Assembly (NCBI RefSeq): GCF_000247815.1
Contig: NC_021673.1
Coordinates: 1,262,514-1,326,513 of the forward strand
Origin: Ficedula albicollis
Lineage: Eukaryota > Chordata > Aves > Passeriformes > Muscicapidae
Direction of reading: 5' to 3'
DNA length: 64,000 bases
Part shown: positions 11,201-24,700 of the stretch, in pieces
Layout of the letters: every line of letters begins with the position of its first letter
Position numbering within the stretch: the first letter of the stretch is position 1
Notes under the pieces: generated by a model
What the model saw: only the letters and a program-made list of their open reading frames with translations
Told to the model about the DNA's origin: nothing
Databases searched by the model: none
Program-made: the position numbers and the translations under genes

Positions 11201-11995
11201 CAATCCCTCCTGGATCAGCTCCAGGACCATTCCCAAGGATCTCCCCAGGCTTGGTCCCCTCACATCCCCCCAGTTCATCCCAGAATCCGGGATAAGGAGC
11301 CTGGATCTGCTGCTGGTGGTGCCAGAGCTGCTCCACCGGAGATCCCGGGATGGGAGCAGCTGTGATCCCACCTGTGCTCCCTCTCCCTTGGGAGAAGGGA
11401 CCATTCCCGCACAGCACAGGGATGCAGGAATTTTCCGGGATGCAGGAATTTTCTGGGATGCAGGAATTTTCCCGGCTCAGCCAACTCAGCGGGAAGCTCC
11501 GAGACATTTGCTGCCATCTACGGCCAATCCCAAATAGTGCAAAAGCCGGGAGGGACCCGGCTCTGCCTCCAGGCTGGATTTTCCTGGGCTCTGGGATGCA
11601 TGGAGAAGGCTGGGAAGGGGGAACGGAGCTGTCTGCAAAGGATTTCCTAGGAATCCTTTTCCATGGAAAACTTCCATCCCAGGATCCGCTCGGACCCCAC
11701 CAGGAACGGGTTTAAAGTGAAGAGATGAGAGAGGAATTTCCCTGGATAGTTTGGGATTGGGAATGGCGCTGCACAACTGCTCCAGAGGGCACAGACACAC
11801 CTGAAAAGCTTTGGAAAACATTCCTGCCCTTTTCCTTCCTTCTCCTTTCCTTTTCCCCTCTTTTCCTTTTCCCTGTTTCTCCAGAACAGACGCCTGGAAA
11901 ACTTCCAGTCCTGATTCTGTTTCACCAGCATTCCCTGGGAATTTCCATCCCCCCATCCTGACCCGAATTCAGGGAGCAAGTGCTGTGTGAGCGCC
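11201..11995. other. Unique sequence with a small triplicate repeat
   Basis: gggatgcaggaattttc occurs three times in a row at about 11418-11475 (17-18 bp period). The rest, including a pyrimidine-rich stretch at 11820-11880, shows no gene. Confidence 0.55.
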
Positions 11996-13240
<1,245 letters not shown>

Positions 13241-14117
13241 CCCTCCCTGTCTCCCGGCCAGGCAGGAGCGCATTCCCGGTGGGAATTCCCGGGGATTCAG
13301 CGCCGCCGTTTGCCCTGGCAGCATCCCGGGGCCGCGGAGCCGCAGCCGCTTCCCGAGCCCTGGATCGGGGATTCCCCTCGGGATGCTCCCGGGAGCTCCT
13401 TCCCGGGGAAACCTGAACCTTTCCAGGGAAACCTGAACCTTTATTTCCAGGAGAAAGCCAGGGAAGGGGATTTTGGGTTCCTGGGAATGCCCAGCAGTGC
13501 CGGGACACCGCTTTGGGGACAGCAAAGGAGCCCGGGCCAGCCCCTTTCTGCCCCTTTTCCCTCTCCACCAGGATGTTTCTGGATCCCAGACGGAATTCTG
13601 GACACAACAATTCCTTTGGGGGAAGGGATGGATGGGAGAGACTCCCCTGGCAAATCCAGGAATCGCCTTCCCCCATCTCATCCCACCAGCCTGCCTTGGT
13701 AATTCCAGCTTGGCAGGAATTCTGGGAAAGCTGGGAAAACTTCTGGATGCTACAATTTGATGGGAACGGATTCAGAAACAACCAACAACAACAACAAAAC
13801 CCCAAACCAAACCCATATATATACACACACACATATATATCCCACTCAGCTCCTGAATTCCGTGGGAAAAGAGAGCCTTGGTCAGGAAATCCCTGAACTT
13901 TGCCTCGGATTTGGAAAGGAAGTTTTCCATTATCCTTGACCTGGGATTTGTTTCCAAAGCTCTTGGCCACCTACAGAGAGGAGTTTTCTCTCTCTGGAGA
14001 CCCGGAGCAGAAATATTTGGAATATTTCACGGAGCAGGGAAATTGTGGCATTTTCTGGGTGTTCTGGGAGCTGCTGCTCTGAAAACTCCGGGATTTGTTT
14101 CTTCCCTGAAAGAGCAA
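13241..14117. other. GC-rich then ordinary unique sequence
   Basis: 13250-13420 is CpG-rich (gccgccg, ggggccgcggagccgcagcc). aacctgaaccttt is repeated at about 13421 and 13441. 13815-13842 is a short ta/ca dinucleotide microsatellite. No exon could be supported. Confidence 0.4.
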
Positions 14118-14186
14118 AGCATTGGAAAAGCTGCCCAGGGAAATGATGGAATTACTGTCTCTGGAAGTGCTCAGCAAAGCTGGATA
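14118..14186 (+). mobile_element. CR1 fragment, plus orientation
   Basis: ttggaaaagctgcccaggga and gtctctggaagtgctcag match the CR1 segment seen as cccagagaag-tgtgg and ccctggaagtgtcc elsewhere. It stops abruptly where a minus-orientation CR1 tail begins. Confidence 0.6.
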
Positions 14187-14310
14187 TTCATGGAATCATG
14201 GAATGGTTGGGGTGGGAAGGGAGTTAAGGAAAATTTAATTCCATCAGGGACACCTTCCACTGTGCCAGGGTGTTCCAGCTTTTCCCAGGACACTTCCAGG
14301 GATTTGGCCT
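14187..14310 (-). mobile_element. CR1 3' fragment inserted next to another CR1
   Basis: attcatggaatcatggaatg, ggttggggtgggaagggag, cagggacaccttccactgtg. Its 3' end abuts the plus-orientation fragment at 14118-14186, suggesting insertion of one CR1 into another. Confidence 0.75.
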
Positions 14311-14479
14311 CTGGATGGGTGAGATGAGGTTCCTGCGGGAAGGTTCCTGATCAAGGAAAACTTTTCCCAGAGGGTTGGGATGGAGATTTCAGCAGGGAAC
14401 TGGAGCAGCCTCCTGGAATTGTGGCATTCCCTCCATTTCCCTCTCCTCCCTGTCCTTGGAAAACCCACAGAGCTGATCA
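14311..14479. other. Unique spacer
   Basis: Possibly degraded CR1 (tggagcagcctcctggaatt), but too divergent to call. Confidence 0.3.
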
Positions 14480-14860
14480 ACGCTGCTCATAAATATCTCA
14501 CAAATTCCCTGAAAAGAAATATCTCCTAAATTCCCTTAAAAAAAAAAAATCTCCTAATTTCCTAAAAAGAAATATCTCCTAATTCCCTAAAAAGAAATAT
14601 CTATCTCACAAATTCCCTAAAAATACATATCTCCTAAATTCCCTAAAAATACGTATCTCACTAATTCCCTAAAAATACCTATCTCCTAAATTCCCTGAAA
14701 AAAAAAAATCTCCTAATTCCCTAAAAACGAAATATCTCAAAAAGAAATATCTCACAAATTCCTTCTATTCCTTCCCTGAAAAAAAAAAAAAAATCTCCTA
14801 ATTCCCTAAAAACGAAATATCTCAAAAAGAAATATCTCACCAATTCCTTCTATTCCTGAT
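14480..14860. repeat. AT-rich ~25-30 bp degenerate tandem repeat
   Basis: Repeats of atctcctaattccctaaaaa and agaaatatctcacaaattcc, about 13 units with A-runs of varying length. Confidence 0.85.
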
Positions 14861-15689
14861 CCATGGGAGCCAGAGTGGATCCCCCACCAGGATAAATGGT
14901 GGATTTCCCACCAGTTCAACCCCAAGAGCCTCTCTCAGCCTCCCTTCCAGCCTTTCCAAATTCATTCCCTGCCTTTGGATCAAGCCCTGGGATGAGGAGG
15001 AGCAGATCCAGCTGGGATCCAGCACAAAATGTTGGAATCCTGGAGCTGCTGCAGCTCTGCAGGAATTTAAGACATTTAAGGGAACAAAAATTTCCCTTTT
15101 CCAAGGCCCATCCCATTTCCCAACCTTGTACAGGAAAATAATCCTCTTCCCCCCCCACGACTGAGCAGGAATTTACAGATCAGCCTTCCTTTATTCCCAC
15201 AATTCTGGGAATTAGAACTCCCACCTGCCTCTTTCCAGACTTCTGCCTCTTTTAAATGCTTTGCACCATGAGAGGAATCTGCCAGAGAAGGGAAGGAAAT
15301 GGAATTCAAAATTGATCAGCTCTGGCTCCTGGGAATTCCAGGAAAAGCAGCATCCCAACATTTCCTGGATAGAAGGGCAGGAAGGAGAAATAATTTCCAT
15401 TAAAAAAGAGGGAAAGGGGAGTGGGAGCCTGAACTGGCTTGGAAAAATCCCTTGGTTGCACTTTCCATGTGTTTATTTTGGAGAGATGGAGCTCAGGATT
15501 ATCCTGATCCATAACTGGGGATATTCCCAAAAAATGCTGGTGGCTGAGGGAGCAGAACTGGCACCAGTTCAGGCAGGCTTGGTTCTCCCTCTGGAAATTC
15601 CTATTCAGGAGATTCCAGGTTTATTCCAGTGGAAATAGCCCAGATTTTTTTTAGGAAATCTTGGTTTTTGGGGCTCTGGAATCACAGCA
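14861..15689. other. Unique sequence, no feature seen
   Basis: Non-repetitive. The open frame 15261-15638 plus has no domain and no splice context. Confidence 0.4.
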
Positions 15690-16790
15690 CCCTCAGAGGT
15701 CCAGATGCCTGCAAAATATGGATCAGCCACCTGGAAATCAGGTCCAGAGTCAGAGGACACAGAATTCCCTCTTGGAAGTTCCAGAATTCCTCTTGGAATT
15801 TCCAGAATTCCTCGTGGAAAATGAGCTCAGCCAGAGGCAGAGCCAGGCCCCAGCTCTGTCCGTGCTCCCAATTCCCACATTCCTGTGCTCTGCTGGGACA
15901 CTGAAGAATTGAGTCTGCACATCCCTGTGGATGTCTGGAAAATATGGATCAGCCACCTGGGAATCAGCCCTAGACTCAGAGAACAGGGATTTCCTCATGG
16001 AATTCCCAGATTTCCTCACAGAAAATGATCACCAGCAGAGGTAGAGTCAGATCCCTGCTGTGTCCCCAAACCCACAATTCCCACATTCCTGTGCTCTGCT
16101 GGGACACTGAAGAATTGAGTCTGCACATCCCTGTGGATGTCTGGAAAATATGGATCAGCCACCTGAGAATCAGCCCTAGACTCAGATTTCCTCATGGAAT
16201 TCCCAGATTCCCTCATGGAATTCGCAGATTCCCTCACAGAAAATGATCACCAGCAGAGGTAGAGTCAGATCCCTGCTGTGTCCCCAAACCCAAAATTCCC
16301 ACATTCCTGTGCTCTGCTGGGACACTGAAGAATTGAGTCTGCACATCCCTGTGGATGTCTGGAAAATATGGATCAGCCACCTGGGAATCAGCCCTAGACT
16401 CAGAGAACAGGGATTTCCTCATGGAATTCCCAGATTTCCTCACAGAAAATGATCACCAGCAGAGGTAGAGTCAGATCCCTGCTGTGTCCCCAAACCCAAA
16501 ATTCCCACATTCCTGTGCTCTGCTGGGACACTGAAGAATTGAGTCTGCACATCCCTGTGGATGTCTGGAAAATATGGATCAGCCACCTGGGAATCAGCCC
16601 TAGACTCAGAGAACAGGGATTTCCTCATGGAATTCCCAGATTTCCTCACAGAAAATGATCACCAGCAGAGGTAGAGTCAGATCCCTGCTGTGTCCCCAAA
16701 CCCAAAATTCCCACATTCCTGTGCTCTGCTGGGACACTGAAGAATTGAGTCTGCACATCCCTGTGGATGTCTGGAAAATATGGATCAGGA
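15690..16790. repeat. ~206-bp satellite, 5 units
   Basis: aatatggatcagccacctg recurs at about 15716, 15943, 16148, 16366 and 16572, with a truncated one at 16778, so units are 205-219 bp. Units share gtgctctgctgggacactga and agtctgcacatccctgtgg. The last two full units are virtually identical; the first is the most diverged. Confidence 0.93.
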
Positions 16791-16975
16791 ACCCCAGGAT
16801 CATTTCTGCTGGATGATGCTTTAGGATCACAGAGCCCAGGACTGTGTGTCCCCAAATCCCACATTCCCATGCTCTCAGAACATCTCAGGACACTTTGGAA
16901 CCTCAGGATCATTTCTGCTGAATGATGCTTTAGGATCATGGAGCCCAGGACTGTGTGTCCCCAAATCCACACTTT
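16791..16975. repeat. ~110-bp tandem dimer
   Basis: ccaggatcatttctgctg and gatgctttaggatca occur twice, followed each time by gcccaggactgtgtgtcccc. It directly abuts the 206-bp satellite and shares the cccacattccc motif with it, so it may be a diverged relative. Confidence 0.85.
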
Positions 16976-17019
16976 TAAATCCTGCTGGGATCAGGATTCC
17001 ACCACTTCCTGTGCCAAGC

Positions 17020-17157
17020 CTGGATATTCCTTTCAGAGAAAACTTTTCCCTGTTATCCAATCTCAGCCTGTCCCGGCACAACTTGAGGATATTCCCATTA
17101 TCCTGCCCCCGTTCCCTGGCAGCAGAGCCTGACTGTTCCTACCTGGAAAAACCAGAA
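17020..17157 (-). mobile_element. CR1 retroposon internal fragment
   Basis: ccctgttatccaatctcagc, ctgtcccggcacaacttgag, and attatcctgcccccgttccc correspond on the minus strand to the CR1 segment 5' of the terminal 200 bp. Confidence 0.7.
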
Positions 17158-17854
17158 GGTGAAGCAGATCTGAGCATCCTTAAAATCCCAGAAAGAGGGA
17201 AAGGCCCGGGAATATTGCAGGGAAAGCTTTGCCTGGCCTGCATTAAGTGCTTTGCAGGGCTCTGCTGATGCAAAGCAGCTGGAGCTCGGTCATTCCCATG
17301 AAAAACCATCTGGGGTGAGCCAAACCTCACACGTGGGGCTGGGAATATTGGGAATGTGCTGCAGGGGCTGCAGCCTGCTCGGGTGGCTGTCCTTGGAATG
17401 CTGGAAGTGCCTGGCAGCTCCAGGCTGGGAATTTGCAATCCCAGGGAGCCCCGGAGAGTGCAATTCCACGGTTAAAACTCCGGGAGTTACAAAACAAAGG
17501 AGAAGCAGCCTGGCTGCAGGGGAAGAGCTTTTGTTCTGCTTGGGAAAGGGGAGGATTTGTTGACAGCCCCGGGATCGCCTTCCAGCCAGGAACACTCAGA
17601 GAATCCCACAAAATGTGGGATCCTTTATCCAGAGCTTCCCTGTCCTCGAGGGTTTGTCCTTCTGGGATGGAGACATCAGCTCATCCCGCCCTGCAGTCAT
17701 CACCAGCCTCTGGAAAACATCCCGTGGTTTGTCCAGGACAGACTGACTGAGCCCTGCTCGCCTTCAGGATTGTCTGGGAGATCCTGATCGGTTTTCCTTA
17801 GAATCCCGAAATTCTCTAGGTGGGAAAAACCCCTTGATGGAGTCCAGCTCTGCC
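17158..17854. other. Unique sequence, no feature seen
   Basis: Moderately GC-rich non-repetitive sequence; no exon supported. Confidence 0.4.
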
Positions 17855-18112
17855 AAGGCCACCCCTGTCCCCAAGTGCCACATCCACAACTTTTAAATCC
17901 CTCTGGGAATGGGGGATTTAAATCCCTGGGCAGCTGGGCCAGGGTTGGAAAACCAATTCCAGGAAGGAATTTTCCCAATATCCCACATGAGGCCGTTCCC
18001 TCTCCTCCTGTCCCTGTTCCCTGGAAGCAGATCCCGATTCCCTTGGCTGCCTGCTCCTGCCAGGGAGTTTGGAGATGCAGAAGGCCTTTCCCGAGCTCCT
18101 TTTCTCCAGGAA
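17855..18112 (-). mobile_element. CR1 retroposon internal fragment
   Basis: ccccaagtgccacatccaca, ttcccaatatcccacatgag, ccgttccctctcctcctgtc and gctcctgccagggagtttgg follow the order of a minus-orientation CR1 upstream of its 3' end. Confidence 0.72.
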
Positions 18113-18835
18113 TCCTCACCCTCATGAGGATCCCTCATCCTCCTTTTCTGGGAACTTTTCCTTCAGGCAGGAGCTAAAACTGGGCTGGGGGGATTTGGGA
18201 TAATCCTGGCACTGCTGAGCTGTGGGAAGCACTGAGCCCATTTTCCTAATTAAAGCCAGGATCGGCTCTGCTTTAATTACTTTGATGAGGTTCTGGAGCT
18301 GATAACCAATCCCTCCCTTCCCAACATTCCAGCCTCACCATCCTCCCAGGAATCTTCTGACTTTTAACCCGGTTTCCTTCCCAGCAATCTGAGGTCACCC
18401 CAGCCAATCCCTGAGGGACTGAGGAAGGGTTTTCCCCTCTCCTTTCATGTGTTGGGAGTCGGGATCATGTGTCCCCTTGATCTCCTCCAGCCCAGACGTC
18501 TCCCTGTCTCCCCTCTCCTGCTCATGGATCACGAGATCCTGCTGCTCCAGGGCCACCTCAGGACACAGCTGGGTCACCTTTGGCCACAGGGCTTGGAAAA
18601 ATCCCAGGATTCTCCAAGTCTGCACCAACAGTGAAGATTTCCCCAGGTGGAAGGGGAGGGTCAAGGTCTCGCCTTGGAATCCAGGTGGAAAAACCAAGAT
18701 CTGGGATTTTCCCAGCCTTGGATGCCTCTGTGTTCTCAAGGAGGTTTAAAGACAACTTCTGGAGGGGTTTCTGCAATAATTCCTCTGGTCATAAAGGGAT
18801 TTATGGGAAAGAAATCCAGGCATGGAGTGTGCAAA
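18113..18835. other. Unique sequence
   Basis: Open frames of about 100 codons on both strands at 18395-18776 overlap each other and lack any recognisable domain. A homeobox/GATA-like AT stretch (taattactttgatgagg) lies near 18275. Nothing is called. Confidence 0.35.
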
Positions 18836-19660
18836 TGAATGTTAAACCACGGCCTGAGGGAGGGATGTTTGATCCAAATGGAACCAGGAGCTGCCTCTAC
18901 TAAATATTCCCCAGATTCAAAGGTTTTTCCATGGGGAAAAAAAGAGAATCAGGAGAAAATTTGGGATAAAACAAACCCAATCCCAGTTTATCCGGCCCAG
19001 CTGAGGAGTGTGAAGCAATATCCAGGAGCACTCTGGTGCAGGGGGAAAGGGAAAATGGGAATTTTTGGGAGGGATGCTGGATATTGGATCCAAAGGGAAC
19101 GTGGAACTGCCTCTACTAAATATTCCCCAGGTTTTAACATGGGAAAAAAAGGAGAATCAGGAGAAAATTTGGGATAAAACAAGTCCAATCCCAGCTTTTC
19201 CTGAAACAATATCCAGGAGCACTGTGGTGCAGGAGGAGAGAGAAAATGGGAATTTTCAGGAGGGATATTGGATCCAAAGGGAACCAGGAACCACCTCTCC
19301 TAAATATTCCCCAGGTTTTTCCATGGGNNNNNNNNNNNNNNNNNNNNNNNNNNNNNNNNNNNNNNNNNNNNGATAAAGCAAACCCAAATTTGGCTTTTCC
19401 TGCTCAGCCTGAAGCAATATCCAGGAGCACTCTGCTGCAGGAGGGCAAAGGGAAAATGGGAATTTTTGGGAGGGATGATCCGAAGGGAACCAGGAGCTGC
19501 CTTTCTTCAACATTCCAGGTTTTTCCATGGATAAAAAGGAGAATCAGGAGAAAATTTGGGATGAAACAAACCCAAATTTGGCTTTTCCTGCTCAGCCTGA
19601 AGCAATATCCAGGAGCACTCTGCTGCAGGAGGGCAAAGGGAAAATGGGAATTTTCGAGCG
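18836..19660. repeat. ~190-210 bp tandem repeat, 4 units, with an assembly gap
   Basis: Each unit has gggat-atccaaagggaacc, ctaaatattccccaggtttt, agaatcaggagaaaatttgg and caatatccaggagcactct. Unit starts fall near 18860, 19072, 19263 and 19473. The third unit holds the N run. Confidence 0.92.
19328..19371. other. Sequence gap, 44 N
   Basis: The gap lies between ccatggg and gataaagc. In sister units the same interval is only 29 bases and begins with an A-run. A longer homopolymer or a placeholder length is therefore likely. Confidence 0.98.
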
Positions 19661-19894
19661 GCTGCGGAAGCCACGGCGCTGCCGGGCCCAGTTCCTGTCC
19701 TAATGATCCCTCAAATCCATTAACTGGGATTCCTTTCCCCACCCCCCCCTCCCATCCTGGCTCATTTGGAGGGAGCAGAAAGCTTCCCTGGCCAGGCTCC
19801 ATCCAGCCCAGGGACAGGAGCTCTCCCAAGGGAATTCCAGCCCCATCCTTGTTTTTCCCTCAGATTCCTGCCGTGTCTCTGCTGCTCTCAGAGC
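19661..19894. other. Unique sequence, no feature seen
   Basis: Short non-repetitive stretch with a 7-base C run at 19745. Confidence 0.4.
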
Positions 19895-20130
19895 TCTTGG
19901 CATTCCCAAGTGCCACATCCACCTGTCAAATGTTAAATCCACCTGTGCCAGGGCTGGAGAAGCTTTTCCATGAGGAATATTCCCAATATCCAACCTGAGC
20001 CTCCCCTGGCACAGCTGGAGGCTTTTTTCCTTTTTCCATCACTGATTTTTTGGAAGAAGGGACCAAGCCTCACCTGATTACAGGTTTTAGGGAATTGTAG
20101 GAAGTGAGGAGGATTTGGCAGCTGGATCTC
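19895..20130 (-). mobile_element. CR1 retroposon internal fragment
   Basis: ttcccaagtgccacatccac, cagggctggagaagcttttc, ttcccaatatccaacctgag, and cctcccctggcacagctgg. Minus orientation, 5' of the terminal CR1 region. Confidence 0.75.
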
Positions 20131-20345
20131 AGAGTGTCCCTGAATTCCACACCTCTGGATCCTCGGGGGATCCTTCCCAAGTGGAAATCATTCCTGCCCT
20201 GCCCTGAGCCACTCAATCCCCACAAATCCACCCAAACCTGGCTCAGGACCAGCAGTTGCCTGGGAAAGTTGTTTTGGGGAGAATTCCATGGATGCTTCCA
20301 AAGAAGCTGAAAGAAGGAAGTTGGAGGAAGGAGGGAAGAGCCAAG
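20131..20345. other. Unique spacer
   Basis: Ordinary non-repetitive sequence; nothing recognised. Confidence 0.4.
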
Positions 20346-20346
20346 G

Positions 20347-20377
<31 letters not shown>

Positions 20378-20391
20378 CCCCCCCCCCCCCC

Positions 20392-20422
<31 letters not shown>
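20347..20422 (+). repeat. A29-C17-A30 homopolymer sandwich
   Basis: 29 A, then 17 C (20376-20392), then 30 A. Similar A-C-A structures occur at 27188-27284 and 41894-41960. Confidence 0.95.
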
Positions 20423-20427
<5 letters not shown>

Positions 20428-21204
20428 GGAGCTTCTCAAAGTCACCCCAGGGCCCAAAATAATGAGCAGGGGTGGAGACATCCAAAGGTTGAACAGGGTG
20501 TTTCCATGGAAGGGAAATATTCCATTCCATGGAATGAGCAGCAGGACACACAAAATGCACAGAATTCCATGGGATAAGAACTCTGAAATGCCACAGGAAA
20601 ATCCTCCATGGTTTCTACAGGTTGGATTAAGTGAGATGAAATATTCTCCTCCCTGTTCTCCTGTGGGTCAGCTCCTGCTGTTCCCATGCCATGATCCCAA
20701 ATTCCCCTCCAGAACCGGAGTAATCACTGGGATTCAGGGCTAAAAATTGGAGGTTTCAGATCCTGGCAGCCTGAAGGGAATATTTGGGATTAATTGTGGA
20801 CTGAGTGGAGGCTTTCAGCTTTTATCCATCATTTTTTTTGGGGAGATGTGGACCTTGTCTCATAAGCAGTGTCTGTTAATGATGAATTAATGGGAAATTA
20901 ATGTTAATGGGAATTTCTCCAATCTCTCCATGCCCAGTGGAGCTGAGCTCAAACCCAGGGAGGCACAGCCTGAGACAGGAGATTTTATTTGTGCTTCCAG
21001 ATGTTTCTGAGAATATTCCTGGGATTGGACCAACCACTCTTCAGCATCCCATGAAAATGCAAGGAGAGGAGAGGGATGTGCCACGATTTTCCCAGAAATC
21101 CCTGCTCAACTGAGTCTTTTCCTTCTGGTCTTTGAATTTCATTTACAGCCAGATAAATCCCTGAATTCTGGATGTTCCAAAAACATTTTTGACTTTTGAT
21201 CTCG
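20423..21204. other. Unique sequence, no feature seen
   Basis: Non-repetitive. A stretch at 20870-20915 repeats ttaatg/aattaatg motifs. No exon supported. Confidence 0.4.
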
Positions 21205-21260
21205 TGGAATCATCAAGGTTGGAAAAGACCCTGTTAAATCTGGAGTCCAATATTCGGTAG
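21205..21260 (-). mobile_element. Short CR1 fragment
   Basis: cgtggaatcatcaaggttgg, aaaagaccctgttaaatctg and gagtccaatattc is the reverse-complement 3' terminus of a CR1 subtype. Confidence 0.6.
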
Positions 21261-21519
21261 AGAAAGGAAGGACACAATTCCCACCCTTGCTGCAGTCTGG
21301 GGGAGGATTTTTATTGGGATAAAAACGGAATTACTGCACATTTGGAGCGGGAATTGGAAATCTCTGGAAATCTTGGAGCAAATTCCATCAAATCTGGAGC
21401 TGTCCCAGCAGCTCAGTGTCTTGGGTTGCAATGCAGGATGTGACCAGAAATGTGAATTCTGTCCCATCTGCTGCAGCCGGGTGGGGCAGTGCCCCTGATC
21501 TCCTGGCACACATTATCTG

Positions 21520-21752
21520 CTCATGGGCCAGCTTTAAACCAGCTGGGCAATCATCTTTATCTTCCCACAGCCCATCCTCCCTCCAGGAGATATCTCCTGT
21601 TAATGGGCCAGGTGTTAAACCAGGTGAGGCAGTGATCTTTATCTCTGTGGGGATATCTCCTGTTAATGGGCCATCTTTAAACCAGCTGGGCAATCATCTT
21701 TATCTTCCCACAGCCCATCCTCCCTCCAGGAGATATCTCCTGTTAATGGCCA
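21520..21752. repeat. Repeated U3 module with GATA motifs inside the LTR
   Basis: aaaccagctgggcaatcatc to ctgttaatgggcc occurs at about 21537-21611 and 21679-21751, with a shorter variant between. The three ttatct (AGATAA) motifs are at 21557, 21639 and 21700. Retroviral U3 enhancers are often tandem duplicated, which fits. Confidence 0.75.
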
Positions 21753-21767
21753 GTGAGTCCCAGGGCA

Positions 21768-22418
<651 letters not shown>

Positions 22419-22579
22419 TAGTAAAGAACTGTTATTCCTAATTCCCCTAACTTTGCCTGAGAGCCCCTTAATTTCAAAATTCTAATAATAATTTGGAGGA
22501 AGGGGTTTACTTTCTCCATTTAAAAAAGAAGCTTCTGCCTTTATTTTCAGACACCTGTCCTCCAAAGCAGGACACTCAG

Positions 22580-23107
22580 TCAACAGAAAAAGACAGACCC
22601 TGCTTGTGAGGGTGCTGCTCCCTTTCCAGGGGCTGTTCTCTGGCAGGAAAATCCCGACTCCTGCTTTTCCAGAGGCTGCTGGAAGCGAGGTGTCGAGTGC
22701 TACTTGATGCTCCACGGCTTCCCCTGGTCCCCAGCCAGCTCTGCCTTCCCTGGGAAAGTTTCTTGGACACCCTGGGTGCCTCTGGACGACTCCAAGGGAT
22801 GAATGGAGCCTTCAGTGCCTCCATAGAAAGATCTGGATCCCTCCCCGGGAGCTCCATGGAGAAATTCCCACCATGGAGACATCCCAGGATGAAATGGGAG
22901 CAGGGCTTGAGGGATGGAAAAAATTCCAGCCAAGAGGAACCAGGAGCAGCTGGAGGAGAAGCAACATCCTCATTATCCTCATTATCCTCATTATCCTAAT
23001 TAATTGTCCTGCTGGGGGACGCTCACTCAGCTCCTTGGAATATCTGGGATCACTTAGTCCAGGGTGGTCTCTGCAATCCCTAAAAAGCTCTGAGAGACAA
23101 CAAGGAG
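22580..23107. other. Unique sequence with a (CATTATCCT)n short repeat
   Basis: catcctcattatcctcatta starts a 9-bp repeat of about 4 units at 22967-23000. The rest is ordinary sequence with no exon supported. Confidence 0.5.
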
Positions 23108-23290
23108 AGATTTGGGATTTGGGAAGGGATTCCTGGCTGGGATGGAATTCCCAGAGAAGCCATGGCTGCTCCTGGATCCCTGGAATATCCAAAAAATTGG
23201 AAAAATCTGGGATAGTGAGAGGTGTCCCTGCCCTTGGGAATGAGATGAGTTCAAGGTCCTTCCAACCCAAACCATTCCAGGATTTTCTGT
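23108..23290 (+). mobile_element. CR1 retroposon 3' fragment
   Basis: ggctgggatggaattcccag, gtgagaggtgtccctgccc, aaggtccttccaacccaaac and ccattccaggatttt. Plus orientation. Confidence 0.85.
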
Positions 23291-24057
23291 TTCCTTTCAG
23301 ATCTGGGACAATCCCCCTGATCCCCTTCAGGACCCTTTTTTGGAATCTTTTGGAATTTAATTCATGCCCAAACTGCAGCTCTTGCTCTTTCCAAAAGTCC
23401 ATTTCCCAAATCTACAAAAACTCTGTGAACACCACAAATGCAACAAAATCCCAAAACACTGAACAAATCCCACCCATTCCCTGCCAGGGCATTTCCAGGA
23501 GAATCCCTCTTCCTGTACACACAAATCCCCACAGGAATTAAAATGTGCATTTTTGGGATCTTTCTAATTTGCCCTGGCACTTCCCTCTACCCCACAGTGA
23601 CCAACTGGATAAGGTGAAGAAAAAAAAAAAAACTAAACAGCAAAACAGCTTTTAATTGCAGGAATTCCCCCCAAATCTTTGGATATCTCCTTTGTGAGCT
23701 GCTTCCAGAGGGGGAATTGCTGAAGGACACCCAGGAAGGAGATAACAGGATTTCCTTACTCTTTTTCCCCTTTAAGGACAGGGGGAATGTCAGGGTTTAG
23801 GGTTCTCATTCTTTTCTCTGCTGGGTTTCAGGAGTGGTTTTCCTCAAGCCTCGATTTCCAGAGTTATTTATGGAGAGACACAAAATTCTCAATTAAAATT
23901 TACCTGCCCTGGCAGCAGGAAGAAGCTGAAGATGGATTCCAGAGTGCCAGAATAAGGGGACAAAAGGGAAAATAAATCAAGGTAAAGGCTCAGATTTAAA
24001 AACAGGAGTCCTCTCCTCCCGGGATCGTGGAGCAGAGCTGGGAAATCCATGGAAAAT
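23291..24057. other. Unique sequence with a short A tract
   Basis: A12-13 near 23620. Otherwise non-repetitive with no exon recognised. Confidence 0.4.
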
Positions 24058-24700
24058 TTCCCTTTCCTTTCCTTTCCTTTCCTTTCCTTTCCTTTCCTTT
24101 CCTTTCCTTTCCTTTCCTTTCCTTTCCTTTCCTTTCCTTTCCTTTCCTTTCCTTTCCTTTCCTTTCCTTTCCTTTCCTTTCCTTTCCTTTCCTTTCCTTT
24201 CCTTTCCTTTCCTTTCCTTTCCTTTCCTTTCCTTTCCTTTCCTTTCCTTTCCTTTCCTTTCCTTTCCTTTCCTTTCCTTTCCTTTCCTTTCCTTTCCTTT
24301 CCTTTCCTTTCCTTTCCTTTCCTTTCCTTTCCTTTCCTTTCCTTTCCTTTCCTTTCCTTTCCTTTCCTTTCCTTTCCTTTCCTTTCCTTTCCTTTCCTTT
24401 CCTTTCCTTTCCTTTCCTTTCCTTTCCTTTCCTTTCCTTTCCTTTCCTTTCCTTTCCTTTCCTTTCCTTTCCTTTCCTTTCCTTTCCTTTCCTTTCCTTT
24501 CCTTTCCTTTCCTTTCCTTTCCTTTCCTTTCCTTTCCTTTCCTTTCCTTTCCTTTCCTTTCCTTTCCTTTCCTTTCCTTTCCTTTCCTTTCCTTTCCTTT
24601 CCTTTCCTTTCCTTTCCTTTCCTTTCCTTTCCTTTCCTTTCCTTTCCTTTCCTTTCCTTTCCTTTCCTTTTTCCTTTCCTTTTTCCTTTCCTTACCCTTT
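24058..24700. repeat. (CCTTT)n pentanucleotide array
   Basis: 24061-24670 is 122 uninterrupted cctttx5-type units without a single substitution, then a short degenerate tail. The pure pyrimidine/purine strands could form triplex DNA. The FPFLS and KGKER open frames are artefacts. Confidence 0.98.
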
